64,000 nucleotides of DNA from Jaminaea rosea (lineage: Eukaryota; Basidiomycota; Exobasidiomycetes; Microstromatales): positions 372,001-436,000 of the forward strand of contig NW_020289988.1 of the NCBI RefSeq assembly GCF_003144245.1, in the 5' to 3' direction. Shown here piece by piece: positions 27,545 to 37,120 of this stretch. Position numbers and translations under genes: made by a program. The notes below the pieces were generated by a model. The model saw nothing but the letters and a program-made list of their open reading frames with translations. It searched no databases and was not told the origin of the DNA. Every line of letters starts with the position of its first letter. Position 1 is the stretch's first letter.

Positions 27545-30500
27545 CTATCGTCGCGCAGGCACGCTCGGCGACCTCCCTGCCGCTGCCCCTCCTGCTGCCG
27601 CTGCTGCTGCAGCTCCATTGACCGCCGGCCCACTAGTGCTACTTGCCCTCCTTCCCCTCATACCTTGCGCCTCTCTGACCAGCTTGCTCGCACTCCTGCT
27701 CATCTTCCTCATCTCTCCATCTTTCAACTTAACCGTCAGCGCACACGAGAGGACATTCTCCGTCGTCAACTCCTGCGTCGGTGGGTGGAGGAGCAGGCGA
27801 AGCACATCCTCACTCGCAGTGATGCCGCGCGTAGCCATGAGAGGTGCACGAATGATACGGATGATGGCCAGGGACACCTGGAGAATCCAGTTGGGCCCCT
27901 CGTAGAAGAAGACGTCCCACACGCGGATCAAAGTGGGCCATGGTAGGATACGGCAGAAGAGGGGAAGGAACCAGCTGGGCGAGAAGTTGATTGGCTCGAC
28001 GCCGACGTCTGCAAGCTTGTTTGCCAGCTCCCCATCCATCGTCTGGATCAATTGGCCCAAGATGACCCCATCGATGTGGAGCTGCTTCATCTCATTCGAG
28101 AAGTAGCCTTCCATGTGGATATCGCGCAGCAGGGCACAGAGCAGCCAGAAGGCGTCCTCTGCGGGGAGGTGGAGCAGGAACATGCCTGCGATGAGGCCCA
28201 TCCCCTGCGTGTAGCCAATGATGGGATTGTAGTGCACATATGCCTTCAGGATGGCCTCCAAGTCGGCCTTGCCTGACGCGCCCTCTTGGAAGAGACGATT
28301 GTCCGGGTAGCAGCGTGCCACATCCTTTTCGATCGTCTCGTACAAAGCCTCGCGCCCCTTGCGCCCCTTCGGTGCTTGCGAGGTGACGCACAGCCCCTCA
28401 AAGAGGCCAGGGCGACGACGTACGCTCGCGTTGCAGAGGAAGAGCCAGACCTGGCCCCTCATCGAGTTGGGGATGCCCGCTTGCACCAGCTTTCGCACCT
28501 TGCGATTCTTGCGTGCTCCAACTAAATCGTTCTCGGCGAGAATGGCCTGCCACTTCTTGACCGTCTCATGGTCCTCTATCTCTGGTCTGCACGGGACGCC
28601 CGAGCCGAGGACGAAGCCCTTTGCATCGTACGCGAGCGGGCGAACCGACTGCGGCGGTGCGCTTCGTGGACCGCTGGAGGAGGCCATGGAGCCGGAAGGG
28701 CTGTGCGCCCTTGCCGTATCAAAGTGCGGAGAAGGCTGGCGCGACGAGGTGTTGCCTGGCGGTGTCGGTCCTAGAGGGCTAGGACTGCGAGATGCTCCCA
28801 GGGCGGAGGAAGGAGGCGGGGACAGAATGTCTACGCCACTGCTACCGCGGACGCTGCCGGTCGGCATTTGACCGCCGCCGTATGAGCCTGGCGAGGGGTT
28901 GCTAGGGTTCTTACGCAGTTGACCAGATCCAACTCGCTCTCGCTGAGATGTGCGGTCAGACGAGGCGCGCTTCGGTCCAACGGAGGCCATGACGCTGGGA
29001 GGAAAGTAGGAGCCAGTAGGCGAAGCTGCGCTGCCGTAAGGCGAGGTGGCATCCGCGGGTGCAGATGCAACTGAGCCTGGACTACTCGACCCACTGCCTC
29101 GATCGCCTCTAGCTGCTGCAGAGATGAACGAGCCAGGTCCGAAACCGGCAGGGATGGCCTGACCGGGTCGTGGAATACCCTGCGGTGGTGCCATGGGCGA
29201 AGTCGCAGAATTGGTCACGCCGCTAGGTGGAGACGTCAGGCTGCCAGTGTTGGAGCGTTGCGGTATACGCAGAGGAGGCGGCTGCTGTCGCTGTTGTGGT
29301 TGCTGCGGCGGGCCAGGGGGCGGACCGTTCTGAAGCCCGGATGGCCGACGACGAGGGTCGAAGGTGGGGGCGCCGTGAGGAGCGCCATGCATGCTGTTCG
29401 GATTGGAGCGTGACGGACCATCTTGATGCTGAGCGAGTGCAGGAGTGTTGGGTGCAGACGCTGCGGCTTGTCGTCCGTTAGGGGCAGCGGAGTGAGCGTG
29501 AGGATTGGGAGGGAACTGAGGCGGCGCTTCGGTCCTAGGCGAGGTAGCCTCAACCTGCTGTCGCAGACTGGACGCCAGAGCCCTCGCCGCTTGAGGCGGC
29601 GGAGGCGCCACCCGCGGATCAGGCGCAGCATTGGGACGTCGGCCAGAGGGCGAGGAGCGAAGTTTGGCTGCGACGTCATTGTTGGGAGCGGCTGCGGCCC
29701 CGACCCTTGCTCGAATGTGCTCAGGCGCCATCGGAGGCGTGGGATGCTTGTCAGACTCGACCTTGAGGCTAGCTGCCGTGTCAGAGTGAGGGAGGCCTCG
29801 GAAGTTGAAGTTGGGAAATGCTACCGAGTCGCGTCCGTAGATATCGTAGATGGAGAGGGTGTGGTCTCGACGGCTGCTATTGGCGTCGTCGTCCTCTGAA
29901 TCCTCTGTGCCCGACGTCATGTGTGACTCGACTGACGGTGACTGAGGGATGTGGCTGCCAAATGACTTTGCACCGCTCTCATTGCTTGAGTTCCTGCTCT
30001 CCACGGGCGAGATCTGCGTCTGCATCAAAGCGGTCCTCACAAGCTCGTTGGGGCCGTCAGAGCGGCTGGCCGATGAGGATGACGCTGCTGCTGCTGCACC
30101 CGGCCCAAGCTTGCGCGGATCAGCATCGTCCTCGACAGCTGGCCTTGCCCAAGGCAGCATGGTCTCTGATTCGTCTGAGTCTGAGTCGGACGAATCACGA
30201 GCTGATGGTCGGCGATACGACGGCGCAGTGGGTTGCGTGGCTGGAGGGGCTCTAGGCGGGGGAGCAGATGATGACGATGCTGGCGGTACTGATGCTGTCA
30301 TGCCATTGACACGATTGCCGGCGCTGCTGTCTGCCGAACCTTTGCCCGACTTGGCATGACCTATCTCGCTATCCTCCGACTCGATGGTGGACACAGGGAT
30401 GCCAACGGGCACCTGCGACTCTGGCAGGGACGCCGCTGCAGCCTGGGACATGAGCTTAGTCGATGCCTCTTGAATGGGAGCCTGGTGACTACGCCGCATC

Positions 30501-30829
30501 AGCACAGGCTTCTTGAGCTTGCCGTGGATCTGTACATGTGCTCCCTTGAATTTGCCAACGACGCCCTCGCAATAGCCCAAGAACCACGCGTCGCCGTCGT
30601 TTTGGCTCTTGCGTCGCGATGATGATGAAGACGATGCTGACATGGCACTGCTCTCTGCTGCTCCCGCCGAATCTTGGTCAAGCCTTCGCAGGACGATGAT
30701 CTTTTCGCCCGTCATGAACATGAGGTCCTCGGCATCGGTTGCAGGGTTGTCGACGAGGGCTGTGCAGGTGCCGATGCCGCCCTTTTGCAGCGCAAACCGC
30801 GTCCATGCATTGAGCGTGTGGGCGTCCAT
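27545..30829 (-). CDS. TBC-domain RabGAP with N-terminal SH3-like domain
   Basis: GTPase-activating protein for a Rab, acting in vesicle traffic. One exon, 1,094 aa. An SH3-like fold lies at about residues 18-105 (CTALVDNP...LMFMTGEKIIVLRRL, then WFLGYCEGVVGKFKGAHVQI). A Ser/Pro/Gly-rich disordered region follows to about 770. The TBC domain occupies about 780-1000: AGIPNSMRGQVWLFL, the Arg finger box IEKDVARCYPDNRLF (I-x2-D-x2-R), the Gln finger GYTQGM (YxQ), HIDGVILGQL, and LPWPTLIRVWDVFFYEG. Both catalytic fingers are present, so GAP activity is expected. The wording is nearest the TBC1D10/Msb3 group, but the Rab substrate is not known. Confidence 0.86.
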   Translation of the reverse strand: MDAHTLNAWTRFALQKGGIGTCTALVDNPATDAEDLMFMTGEKIIVLRRLDQDSAGAAESSAMSASSSSSSRRKSQNDGDAWFLGYCEGVVGKFKGAHVQIHGKLKKPVLMRRSHQAPIQEASTKLMSQAAAASLPESQVPVGIPVSTIESEDSEIGHAKSGKGSADSSAGNRVNGMTASVPPASSSSAPPPRAPPATQPTAPSYRRPSARDSSDSDSDESETMLPWARPAVEDDADPRKLGPGAAAAASSSSASRSDGPNELVRTALMQTQISPVESRNSSNESGAKSFGSHIPQSPSVESHMTSGTEDSEDDDANSSRRDHTLSIYDIYGRDSVAFPNFNFRGLPHSDTAASLKVESDKHPTPPMAPEHIRARVGAAAAPNNDVAAKLRSSPSGRRPNAAPDPRVAPPPPQAARALASSLRQQVEATSPRTEAPPQFPPNPHAHSAAPNGRQAAASAPNTPALAQHQDGPSRSNPNSMHGAPHGAPTFDPRRRPSGLQNGPPPGPPQQPQQRQQPPPLRIPQRSNTGSLTSPPSGVTNSATSPMAPPQGIPRPGQAIPAGFGPGSFISAAARGDRGSGSSSPGSVASAPADATSPYGSAASPTGSYFPPSVMASVGPKRASSDRTSQRERVGSGQLRKNPSNPSPGSYGGGQMPTGSVRGSSGVDILSPPPSSALGASRSPSPLGPTPPGNTSSRQPSPHFDTARAHSPSGSMASSSGPRSAPPQSVRPLAYDAKGFVLGSGVPCRPEIEDHETVKKWQAILAENDLVGARKNRKVRKLVQAGIPNSMRGQVWLFLCNASVRRRPGLFEGLCVTSQAPKGRKGREALYETIEKDVARCYPDNRLFQEGASGKADLEAILKAYVHYNPIIGYTQGMGLIAGMFLLHLPAEDAFWLLCALLRDIHMEGYFSNEMKQLHIDGVILGQLIQTMDGELANKLADVGVEPINFSPSWFLPLFCRILPWPTLIRVWDVFFYEGPNWILQVSLAIIRIIRAPLMATRGITASEDVLRLLLHPPTQELTTENVLSCALTVKLKDGEMRKMSRSASKLVREAQGMRGRRASSTSGPAVNGAAAAAAAGGAAAGRSPSVPARR

Positions 30830-31932
30830 GACAGCAGCGGGGGCGATGAGAAGTGAAAGAGTGTGGATGAGAGGGTGGAGATGGAGGTGAGGGCGGCGAG
30901 GGGAGCGACGGCGTGCGTGTCGAGTCGCGTCGAGCGATAATATGGGTGACGACGGCTGTTATTTGGTATGCGGGAGCAAGTCCGGATGGAAAGGGGTTGG
31001 GGAGGCGGGCGGTCGGGCGGGCGGTCCGAGATGCTGCTGCTGGTGATGACGACGACGAGGAGACGACCACGACTACGATGCCGACAATGAAAGCAGCGAG
31101 ACTGACGCCGTATCGCTGAATGGACAAGGGTCTCCGTCGTGATTGGTGAATCGTGAGATGAGAGTGAGATGAGGCGGAAGGAATTGGAATTGGAAAGTGG
31201 ATTGCACTCGCGCCGCCGCGCCGTCATCCGCGGGCGAGGCGGGAGGCGGTGAGGCGGGAGCCAAACAGCGGCAGCGAGCGGCAACACACAGACACGGAGG
31301 GCTCAGTCAACCAACCTCGCGTCGATGCGCCCGCCCATCTGTCTTGGCGGCATCTTTTCGAAGTTGCAGCGAGCGACGACTTGAGCTCCCCTCGCTTTGT
31401 GCCTCAAGCCGGCCCCTGACAGCGTCACTCACCGCGCCCACAGCCTGGTACAGCAGTAGCGGGTGAGGGCGAGCTAACACGGACAGCGCGGGCAGACAAA
31501 CGAATGGCCAATCGACGACGACGAAGACGAAGGGACGGGACTCCCGCGAGCTGCAATAATAACATCGAATCGAGTGACGCCGACGCGAGCGAAGGGGCGG
31601 ACAGAACACTCGATTCGATACCAAGGTCTCAAGCCGACGTAAGGTAGACTAAAATAACAAGGTTACTATTCACGCTATGCTACGACGGCAACTAGCTCCA
31701 GCGCCGCGAGAATTCATGAAAAGAGGGTACATGGTAGCCAGGCTGGTCGTCCTCGGCCGCGAATGCGACGAAGAGAAGAGTCTCGATTGTGTAGCTCAAT
31801 GGCGACGGCGGCGATAGCGGCAGCATTGACTTATTTGTGCCTCAGTCATCAATCTTGAGGATCGAGGGCGTGTGAATCATTGGCTGACCCAGCGATTTGA
31901 AGCCCGTCAGCTCGCTCGCTCTTGTCGCTTGA
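30830..31932. other. 1.1-kb intergenic region upstream of the RabGAP
   Basis: Contains the RabGAP promoter and leader (30830-31290, rich in GAC/GAT repeats) and the 3' flank of the DUF2256 gene. Overlapping short frames occur on both strands without domain wording. A GTAGCTCAATGG stretch near 31790 resembles a tRNA D-arm, but nothing tRNA-like follows. Confidence 0.5.
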
Positions 31933-32673
31933 TTATTTTCCACTGCGCCGTAGCTGAAATTGGATCGGCCCCTTTGCGAAGCTAGCTCCCTCGAGTCCGT
32001 TTAGCAGCTTGCCATTCTGGTACAGATCCAGGCCATCGTTCCGCTCATCCTCGTCGTGGGCGCCGAGGTAATCTCGACATGCCCAGTTTTCCTTTGGTAA
32101 GATAAAAAGCCTTCTAGCCGCTCTCCTCACTCGCTCCCTCAAGCCAGGGCCAGCGTCTGCTAAGTGCTTGCTCAGCGTCGTGATCTTGGTCTTTGTGTCC
32201 CCGTCCGTCGTAGTGTCTCCTTCGTCGCCGACGATGCCGAGATATCTGTCTTCGATCCACTCTGCGTCTTGGACGAGTCTCTCCTCCACCTGCTCGCAAG
32301 ACGGCCGCACCTTGGGTGTCCACGGCGGTGTCGGTGCGAGGTGGAACAAGTACAGCTCGATCCACGCCTCTACCTCGACAATGAAGATTGATGGTGGTGT
32401 CGCTGCGCTGGATGATGTCGCTTCAGAATGCTTGAAGCAAGGCCACTTCTCCCTATCGTAACGGTCTTCTATCCCATCTGCGCTCTTATCTGTGCGTATC
32501 ATCCACTTCGTCGGTCGAGCACCGGGCATGAAAGCCTTGCAAGAGGTCGAGCACGTCTTGATTGAAGCCCAGTCTTTGGCCCACTTCGCGCGAGGTGTGA
32601 TCTGTCGACCGCAAGTCACGCATGGCTTGGGCAAGAGAGGCGGCGAGGATGAGCTTGAGGCGGAGGACGCCAT
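31933..32673 (-). CDS. DUF2256-DUF3253 fusion protein
   Basis: Function unknown; 246 aa from the ATG at 32673. The N-terminal part is a DUF2256-type zinc ribbon: CVTCGRQITPRAKWAKDW then IKTCSTSCK (pattern C-x2-C ... C-x3-C, residues 18-45), normally C..CG.....RKKW...W...YCS..C. The C-terminal part fits DUF3253: LRERVRRAARRLFIL.KENW and a closing KGPIQFQLRR (GPIR-like). Between them lies a helical stretch unlike either family. Both families are best known from bacteria, where DUF2256 proteins are often found near photolyase/cryptochrome genes; no photolyase is seen here. It shares a divergent 590-bp promoter with CPA1. The DUF3253 assignment is less certain than DUF2256. Confidence 0.68.
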   Translation of the reverse strand: MASSASSSSSPPLLPKPCVTCGRQITPRAKWAKDWASIKTCSTSCKAFMPGARPTKWMIRTDKSADGIEDRYDREKWPCFKHSEATSSSAATPPSIFIVEVEAWIELYLFHLAPTPPWTPKVRPSCEQVEERLVQDAEWIEDRYLGIVGDEGDTTTDGDTKTKITTLSKHLADAGPGLRERVRRAARRLFILPKENWACRDYLGAHDEDERNDGLDLYQNGKLLNGLEGASFAKGPIQFQLRRSGK

Positions 32674-33146
32674 CGTGCGTGGTGAGCAGGTGGCGGTAGC
32701 GAAAAGTGGTGTTACTCGCGTCGTCGTCGTCGTCGTCGTCGCCCTCGTCACAGCAGTGTGAGGTCGATACGTCCTGGTACAGTTGCTTGCTCTTGACTGA
32801 ACCCTTGCGCAGATCATAAGATGCCCCACCTCGTCTTCGGCCGTGACGTCGTCGATTGATGGAGCGTGGCGGGGCGTGTCGTGTCGTGTCGTGGCTGGGT
32901 CAGCGAGCGAACCGACCCGCCTCGACGAAACCGGGCAGACAGATGCAATCAAGACGAAGACGCGCTCGCGGCAGCGCCGCCGCCTGGCCCGAAGGAAGAA
33001 GCGCCGCCTAGTCCAGCCCACGGCCTTATCTCGCCGCCGCCGCCGAAAAGAGAGTCAGAGTCACCCGAGCGCCGACCTCGAGCTGGCTCCTTCCTCTTCT
33101 TCTCTCCTCCTCACCACCAACCAAAGCAACCCCTCCCGCTTTCTGC
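32674..33146. promoter_or_regulatory. Divergent promoter of the DUF2256 gene and CPA1
   Basis: Holds a TC-rich stretch near 33088-33120, likely close to the CPA1 transcription start, and two GAGTCA elements. ATGs at 32821, 32857 and about 32942 open short frames that matter only if transcription begins that far upstream. Confidence 0.5.
33052..33063 (+). promoter_or_regulatory. Tandem GAGTCA elements, candidate Gcn4 sites
   Basis: Two adjacent GAGTCA hexamers, each matching six of seven bases of the Gcn4/CPC1 consensus TGA(C/G)TCA, lie about 200 bp before the CPA1 start. CPA1 is a classic general-control target. Binding is inferred. Confidence 0.45.
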
Positions 33147-33215
33147 ATGCTCTTTTCTGAACGAACGAGCGACGACTACATCATCATCAACGTCTTCAAG
33201 TCCAGCTCACTTTAA
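33147..33215 (+). promoter_or_regulatory. CPA1 leader uORF resembling the arginine attenuator peptide
   Basis: A 22-codon uORF ends 48 nt before the CPA1 ATG. Residues 7-11 read TSDDY, corresponding to TSQDY/TCQDY of known attenuator peptides, and 11 residues follow the DY, as in yeast. The conserved SDH and Trp are replaced (NVFK in place of H[IL]W[KR]). Its ATG has a poor context (T at -3), as in arg-2. Confidence 0.55.
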
Positions 33216-33263
33216 ACGAGAAGACCAACAGCTTCCCTTTTCACTGCCATCACATCCACAATC

Positions 33264-34673
33264 ATGCTCGCTCCTCTGCGATTTTCAATTCGCCAGGCGC
33301 CCGCCGCCAACGGCCTGGCTCGCTCCATGCTGGCGACTCGTGGCCTCGCTACGGCAGCACCAGTCACCTGGACTCCAGCACCCGAGTCCCAGCCGGCCTC
33401 GCTGCATCTCAAGTCCGGCCACTCTTGGTCGGGCAAGTCCTTTGGCGCTCAGATGCCCAAGCGCTTCGGCGAGGTTGTCTTCACCACATCGATTACTAGC
33501 TACACCGAATCGCTCACCGACCCCTCGTACCAAGGGCAGATCCTCACCTTCACTCAACCCCTCATCGGCAACTACGGTGTGCCCAACAACTTCACCGGCA
33601 CTTCGCCCGTAGGCAACGCAAAGGATGTGGACGTCGGGTCCTTCCTGGAGAGTCGTGGGGTTCAGGCGGCAGGCGTCGTCGTCAGCAACCTGGCAGAGCG
33701 CTTCTCCCACTTCGAGGCAATCGAGTCCCTCGCCAGCTGGTGTGCACGACACAACGTCCCGGGTATCAGCGGCGTCGACACCCGAGCCATTACGACGTTG
33801 CTGCGTGACCAGGGTTCCACGCTGGGCGCGATCACCATGGGCGAAGGGCATGAAGTTGCTCCGGGCCAGGCAGACTTCACTGACCCTCAGACGGAGAAGC
33901 TCATTGAGCGCGTCTCGACGAAGCAACCCTACACCATCCACCCCGTCGGTGGAGCCTCTGCCGCTCGCGTGCACATCGCTCTGCTCGACTTCGGCAGCAA
34001 GGCAAACATTGTCCGCTGTTTGATCCGCGAGGGAGCCTCCGTGACCGTGCTGCCCTACAACTACGATTTCAACGCCGTGCGCGACCAATTCGACGGGCTC
34101 TTCCTCTCTAACGGGCCCGGATCCCCTTACTCCATCCCCGAGTCAATCGAGACGGTCAAGCGCACCATCGAGCAGTGGGACAAGCCCATCTTCGGCATCT
34201 GCATGGGACATCAGATCATCGGTCTCGCAGCGGGCATTGAGGCCTACCGCATGCGTTTCGGAAACAGGGGCCACAATCAGCCCGTCATTGCCCTCGCCTC
34301 CACGGGAAGCAGCATTAAGCGTGGCCGCGTCTACCTCTCGTCGCAGAACCACGGCTGGGCGCTCAAGCACCCTACGGCTGAGAAGCCATGGGGCAAATGG
34401 GATGTCCTCTTCGGCAATGTGAACGATGGGAGCATCGAGGGGATCTGCTCTTCGCCGGACTCGGGCAAGCAGATCTGGGGCGTGCAGTTCCACCCAGAGA
34501 ATGCTGGGGGGCCGGACGACTGCCAGGGAATGTTCAAGGACTTCATCGATGTTGTTGAAGCGAAGACTGGGGGCAAGGGAGCAGGCAAGGGACTGGACAG
34601 CGGACTGTTGGCTCCCCCGCCTGAGGGACCATTTGGAGCTGTTTTCAAGACAGCGGACGAGTTGCGCGTTTAG
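33264..34673 (+). CDS. CPA1: Arginine-specific carbamoyl-phosphate synthase, small (glutaminase) subunit
   Basis: Releases ammonia from glutamine for the large subunit, supplying carbamoyl phosphate to arginine synthesis. One exon, 469 aa. A presequence (MLAPLRFSIRQAPAANGLARSMLATRGLATA) predicts a mitochondrial matrix enzyme, as in Neurospora arg-2. The N-terminal small-chain domain shows VVFTTSITSYTESLTDPSYQGQIL and GISGVDTRAITTLLRDQG. The class I glutaminase domain has SNGPGSP, GICMGHQIIG with nucleophile Cys313, and GVQFHPEN with His410 and Glu412. All three catalytic residues are present. The leader carries an attenuator-like uORF and GAGTCA elements, consistent with arginine attenuation and general control. 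Confidence 0.95.
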   Translation: MLAPLRFSIRQAPAANGLARSMLATRGLATAAPVTWTPAPESQPASLHLKSGHSWSGKSFGAQMPKRFGEVVFTTSITSYTESLTDPSYQGQILTFTQPLIGNYGVPNNFTGTSPVGNAKDVDVGSFLESRGVQAAGVVVSNLAERFSHFEAIESLASWCARHNVPGISGVDTRAITTLLRDQGSTLGAITMGEGHEVAPGQADFTDPQTEKLIERVSTKQPYTIHPVGGASAARVHIALLDFGSKANIVRCLIREGASVTVLPYNYDFNAVRDQFDGLFLSNGPGSPYSIPESIETVKRTIEQWDKPIFGICMGHQIIGLAAGIEAYRMRFGNRGHNQPVIALASTGSSIKRGRVYLSSQNHGWALKHPTAEKPWGKWDVLFGNVNDGSIEGICSSPDSGKQIWGVQFHPENAGGPDDCQGMFKDFIDVVEAKTGGKGAGKGLDSGLLAPPPEGPFGAVFKTADELRV

Positions 34674-34740
34674 CGGATGGGTCTAGTACGTATTGTTCTA
34701 GCATCTAATTACATTCATATCACTCTCTCAAAGCCGTGTG

Positions 34741-36514
34741 TCAATCTCTGCCGCCCAGACTGCCCCCGTTGGACGAGAAGAGGATTCCATCCTGTTGCCC
34801 GGTGAGATATCTGACCCCTCCCGTGACTGCCGCAGAGAGGAGGAAAGCTGCATCGAAGAGCGATCCAAAGACGACGTTGAAGTCTGGCAGGCTCGCGAGG
34901 AGTGGCGGTGACGTCGGCGACGGTTGGCTCACCGACGAGTCGGCAGGAGTTGCAGACGGATCGCCAAAGCTTGGCGGCAGCGACGCCCTCAGCTGGATGA
35001 GCGTGGCGAGCAGGTAGACGACGAGGACCTCTGCCAAAAAGAGCACGAGGAAGCTCGTCGACACGCCCGAGCTTGCAGCCCGGAAGAAGCGGGCGAGGAC
35101 ATTGAGGACCACACGTAGTCTACCCAGGATCAAGGCGCCCACGAAGAGGAGCGAGACTTGCTTGCTCCAGGTAGCCACATCCTGCTGTGGAATGCCGAGG
35201 AGTGGCTGAAGGACCCATCGTGCCAGAAGAGTCGAAAGGACATCCGGCGAGGACGAAGAGGACGTTGCAGATGCGTAGTTGTAGAAGAGCAGCGAGAGCA
35301 GCGCAATGAGCAGTCTCGTGACGCAATAAAGCGCAAAAGCATGGCCTATTGCCAGCCACAGCTTTCCCGGAAGGGTCGTATTGTACTCTGCCTCCTTTCT
35401 TCTGGCCTTGAGCTCGTCAAGCTCGTCGCGCATAGTAGCTGCGAGAAGGGAGAGGGAGCCCAGCTCGAGGTTGAGGGCCTTGAGCTCGCGATCCTTGCTC
35501 GTCCCACCACGGAAAGCTCGCCCCATACTGCCCAGCAGGCCGCCTGTCCCTGCCTCGGCGTCGGCGCTTGAGGAGAGACGATCGATCTCCCGCTTTGTAC
35601 GTTGTAGGTCTTCGCAGGCTTTACGGAAGGAGGACTCTGCACTTCGCACGTCTGAAGGTGAAGGGTCTCGACGCCTCCCGCCTCCTCCTCTGGCCGCCAA
35701 GAAGGAATCCAGCGAATCCATCGTGGCGCCCATTGCTCCCGATCCGGAGAGGATGGCGATCAGGCTCACCCCGAGGACGGCTGTACGGGCCAGAGCAGAT
35801 TCGAGGAGCGAGGCAGTTGTGTCGGTGAGGAGGGCGGAGGGGAGGGGCACCTTGAGGAAGAGGAGGAGCCAGGCGGCAAATGGGATGAGGGAGAGCGCTA
35901 AGCGGCGAGGGATTGCCGAGGCGCCTGCCTGGGGAAGGAGGGTGTAGGTTAGGAGGAGCGAGAGACCGAGAGCTGGAGGTGAAGGGTAGAGCATATAGTC
36001 AGCATACTGGTGGGTCAGCGGGAGAGGGATGATGGCTGGACCCACGTAGCAAGCAGACTGCCAGTCCAACAACGCCAAAGAGACTCCATCTCCATTGTGA
36101 CTGCAGAACATCTCGCTCGAAGCCCATTGCTTCCATGAGGACCAGAACAAAGAGGATGATACCCTCCTCGAAGCTCAGCGCGAGGAGCAGAGCCGAGGGC
36201 GAGAAGGTGGAGAGGACTCGGGCCAGTAGGCTGCCATCGCCGGAGGAGCTGGAGCTGGAGCTGGCTGTGCCATTCGGTGTGACTGCGCTCAAGAGGCTGA
36301 CTTTTGGTCTTCTTGAAGCTGTAGCAGGAGAAGGCAGCGTTCCCATCGCAATGGCGTCGCCATTCTGCATGGAGTCCCCATTCTCTTGTGCATCATCAGC
36401 ATCCAGCGAAGCATGCTTGGCCTCGCCGAAGAGCCATGGAAGCAGCGTGAGCCGACAGCCTATGAAGAGGCCTGTCCGCACCAGCGGTACGAGAACATAA
36501 GCTGAGGATGTCAT
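34741..36514 (-). CDS. Golgi pH regulator / ABA-GPCR family membrane protein
   Basis: Multi-pass membrane protein of the GPHR (GPR89/GTG) family, linked to anion conductance and Golgi acidification. Exons 36046-36514 and 34741-35972 with a 73-nt intron (GTGGGT donor) give 566 aa. Family features are the conserved LGVSLIAILSGSGAMG segment (GV..MA.LSGFGAV in animals), followed by SSFRKACEDLQRTKREIDRL in the cytosolic loop and then a coiled segment (LNLELGSLSLLAATMRDELDELKARRKEAE). A C-terminal block of hydrophobic helices includes LVLFLAEVLVVYLLATLIQLR. About eight or nine hydrophobic helices can be counted. The Phe of the GFGAV motif is Ser here. A competing acceptor at TATG would break the frame, so the CTCCAG acceptor was used. 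Confidence 0.85.
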
Positions 36515-37120
36515 GTCATCGTCCTCCTGATGCGAAAAACAGGTTCTTAAAGTGGAGAAGGAGGGAATTGCAAAGACGCTACTTTCGGCTGCTCTCTGCT
36601 CCGTCTCGTTGGTCCTGTGCGGGGTCGGCCTCCGGTCCGAGAGAGATCAACGGATGGACGGATGGACGGATGTGCTCGACGCTCGACGGCAGCGGAGACC
36701 AAATTGGGCAATCGTGGGCGGCGGCGCAACAGACGAACAAGGGCGTCGAGATGGGAGAGACGGAGATGAGTTGCAGTTGGCGCTGAAGTCTCGCTGCTCC
36801 TCCCTTGCGGCAAGAACCTGAGCCTCGGGATCGATCCAAGCTGCCCTTCTTTCTCTCCTTCATCTTGACAACAACAAGGAGCGATCAACCATCTGGCAGC
36901 TCATAGCGGCGATTCCGTTCTGCACCGCCAACCTCTTCCACAGGGGCTCGAGCACAGACGCAGCACGGACCTCGAGCGCCGAGCACGCACGCACGAACGC
37001 ACGAACGAGACGCGCCGCCTGCCCTCAATTCTACGCATCGCAATCGAAGCAAGCTCAATAGTAGATTGTTCCTCATCTCATCACCACTGCCGCAGAAGAA
37101 GGAGGCGATAGGCAGTCGCA
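36515..37120. other. Divergent promoter between GPHR and the giant DUF1765 gene
   Basis: A 606-bp region with a three-copy tandem ACGGATGG octamer (36650-36673) and an ACG-rich CACGCACGAACG stretch near 36980-37015. No gene recognised. Confidence 0.5.

Noticed and set aside
31790-31870. tRNA-like D-arm string GTAGCTCAATGG
   Set aside because: No anticodon arm, T-arm (GGTTCGA) or acceptor pairing follows.
33285-34088. Long minus-strand open frame (267 codons) antisense to CPA1
   Set aside because: It mirrors the CPA1 reading frame in GC-rich DNA and has no domain wording. Similar shadows occur opposite KRS1 (15861-16481) and PPT1 (26299-26733).
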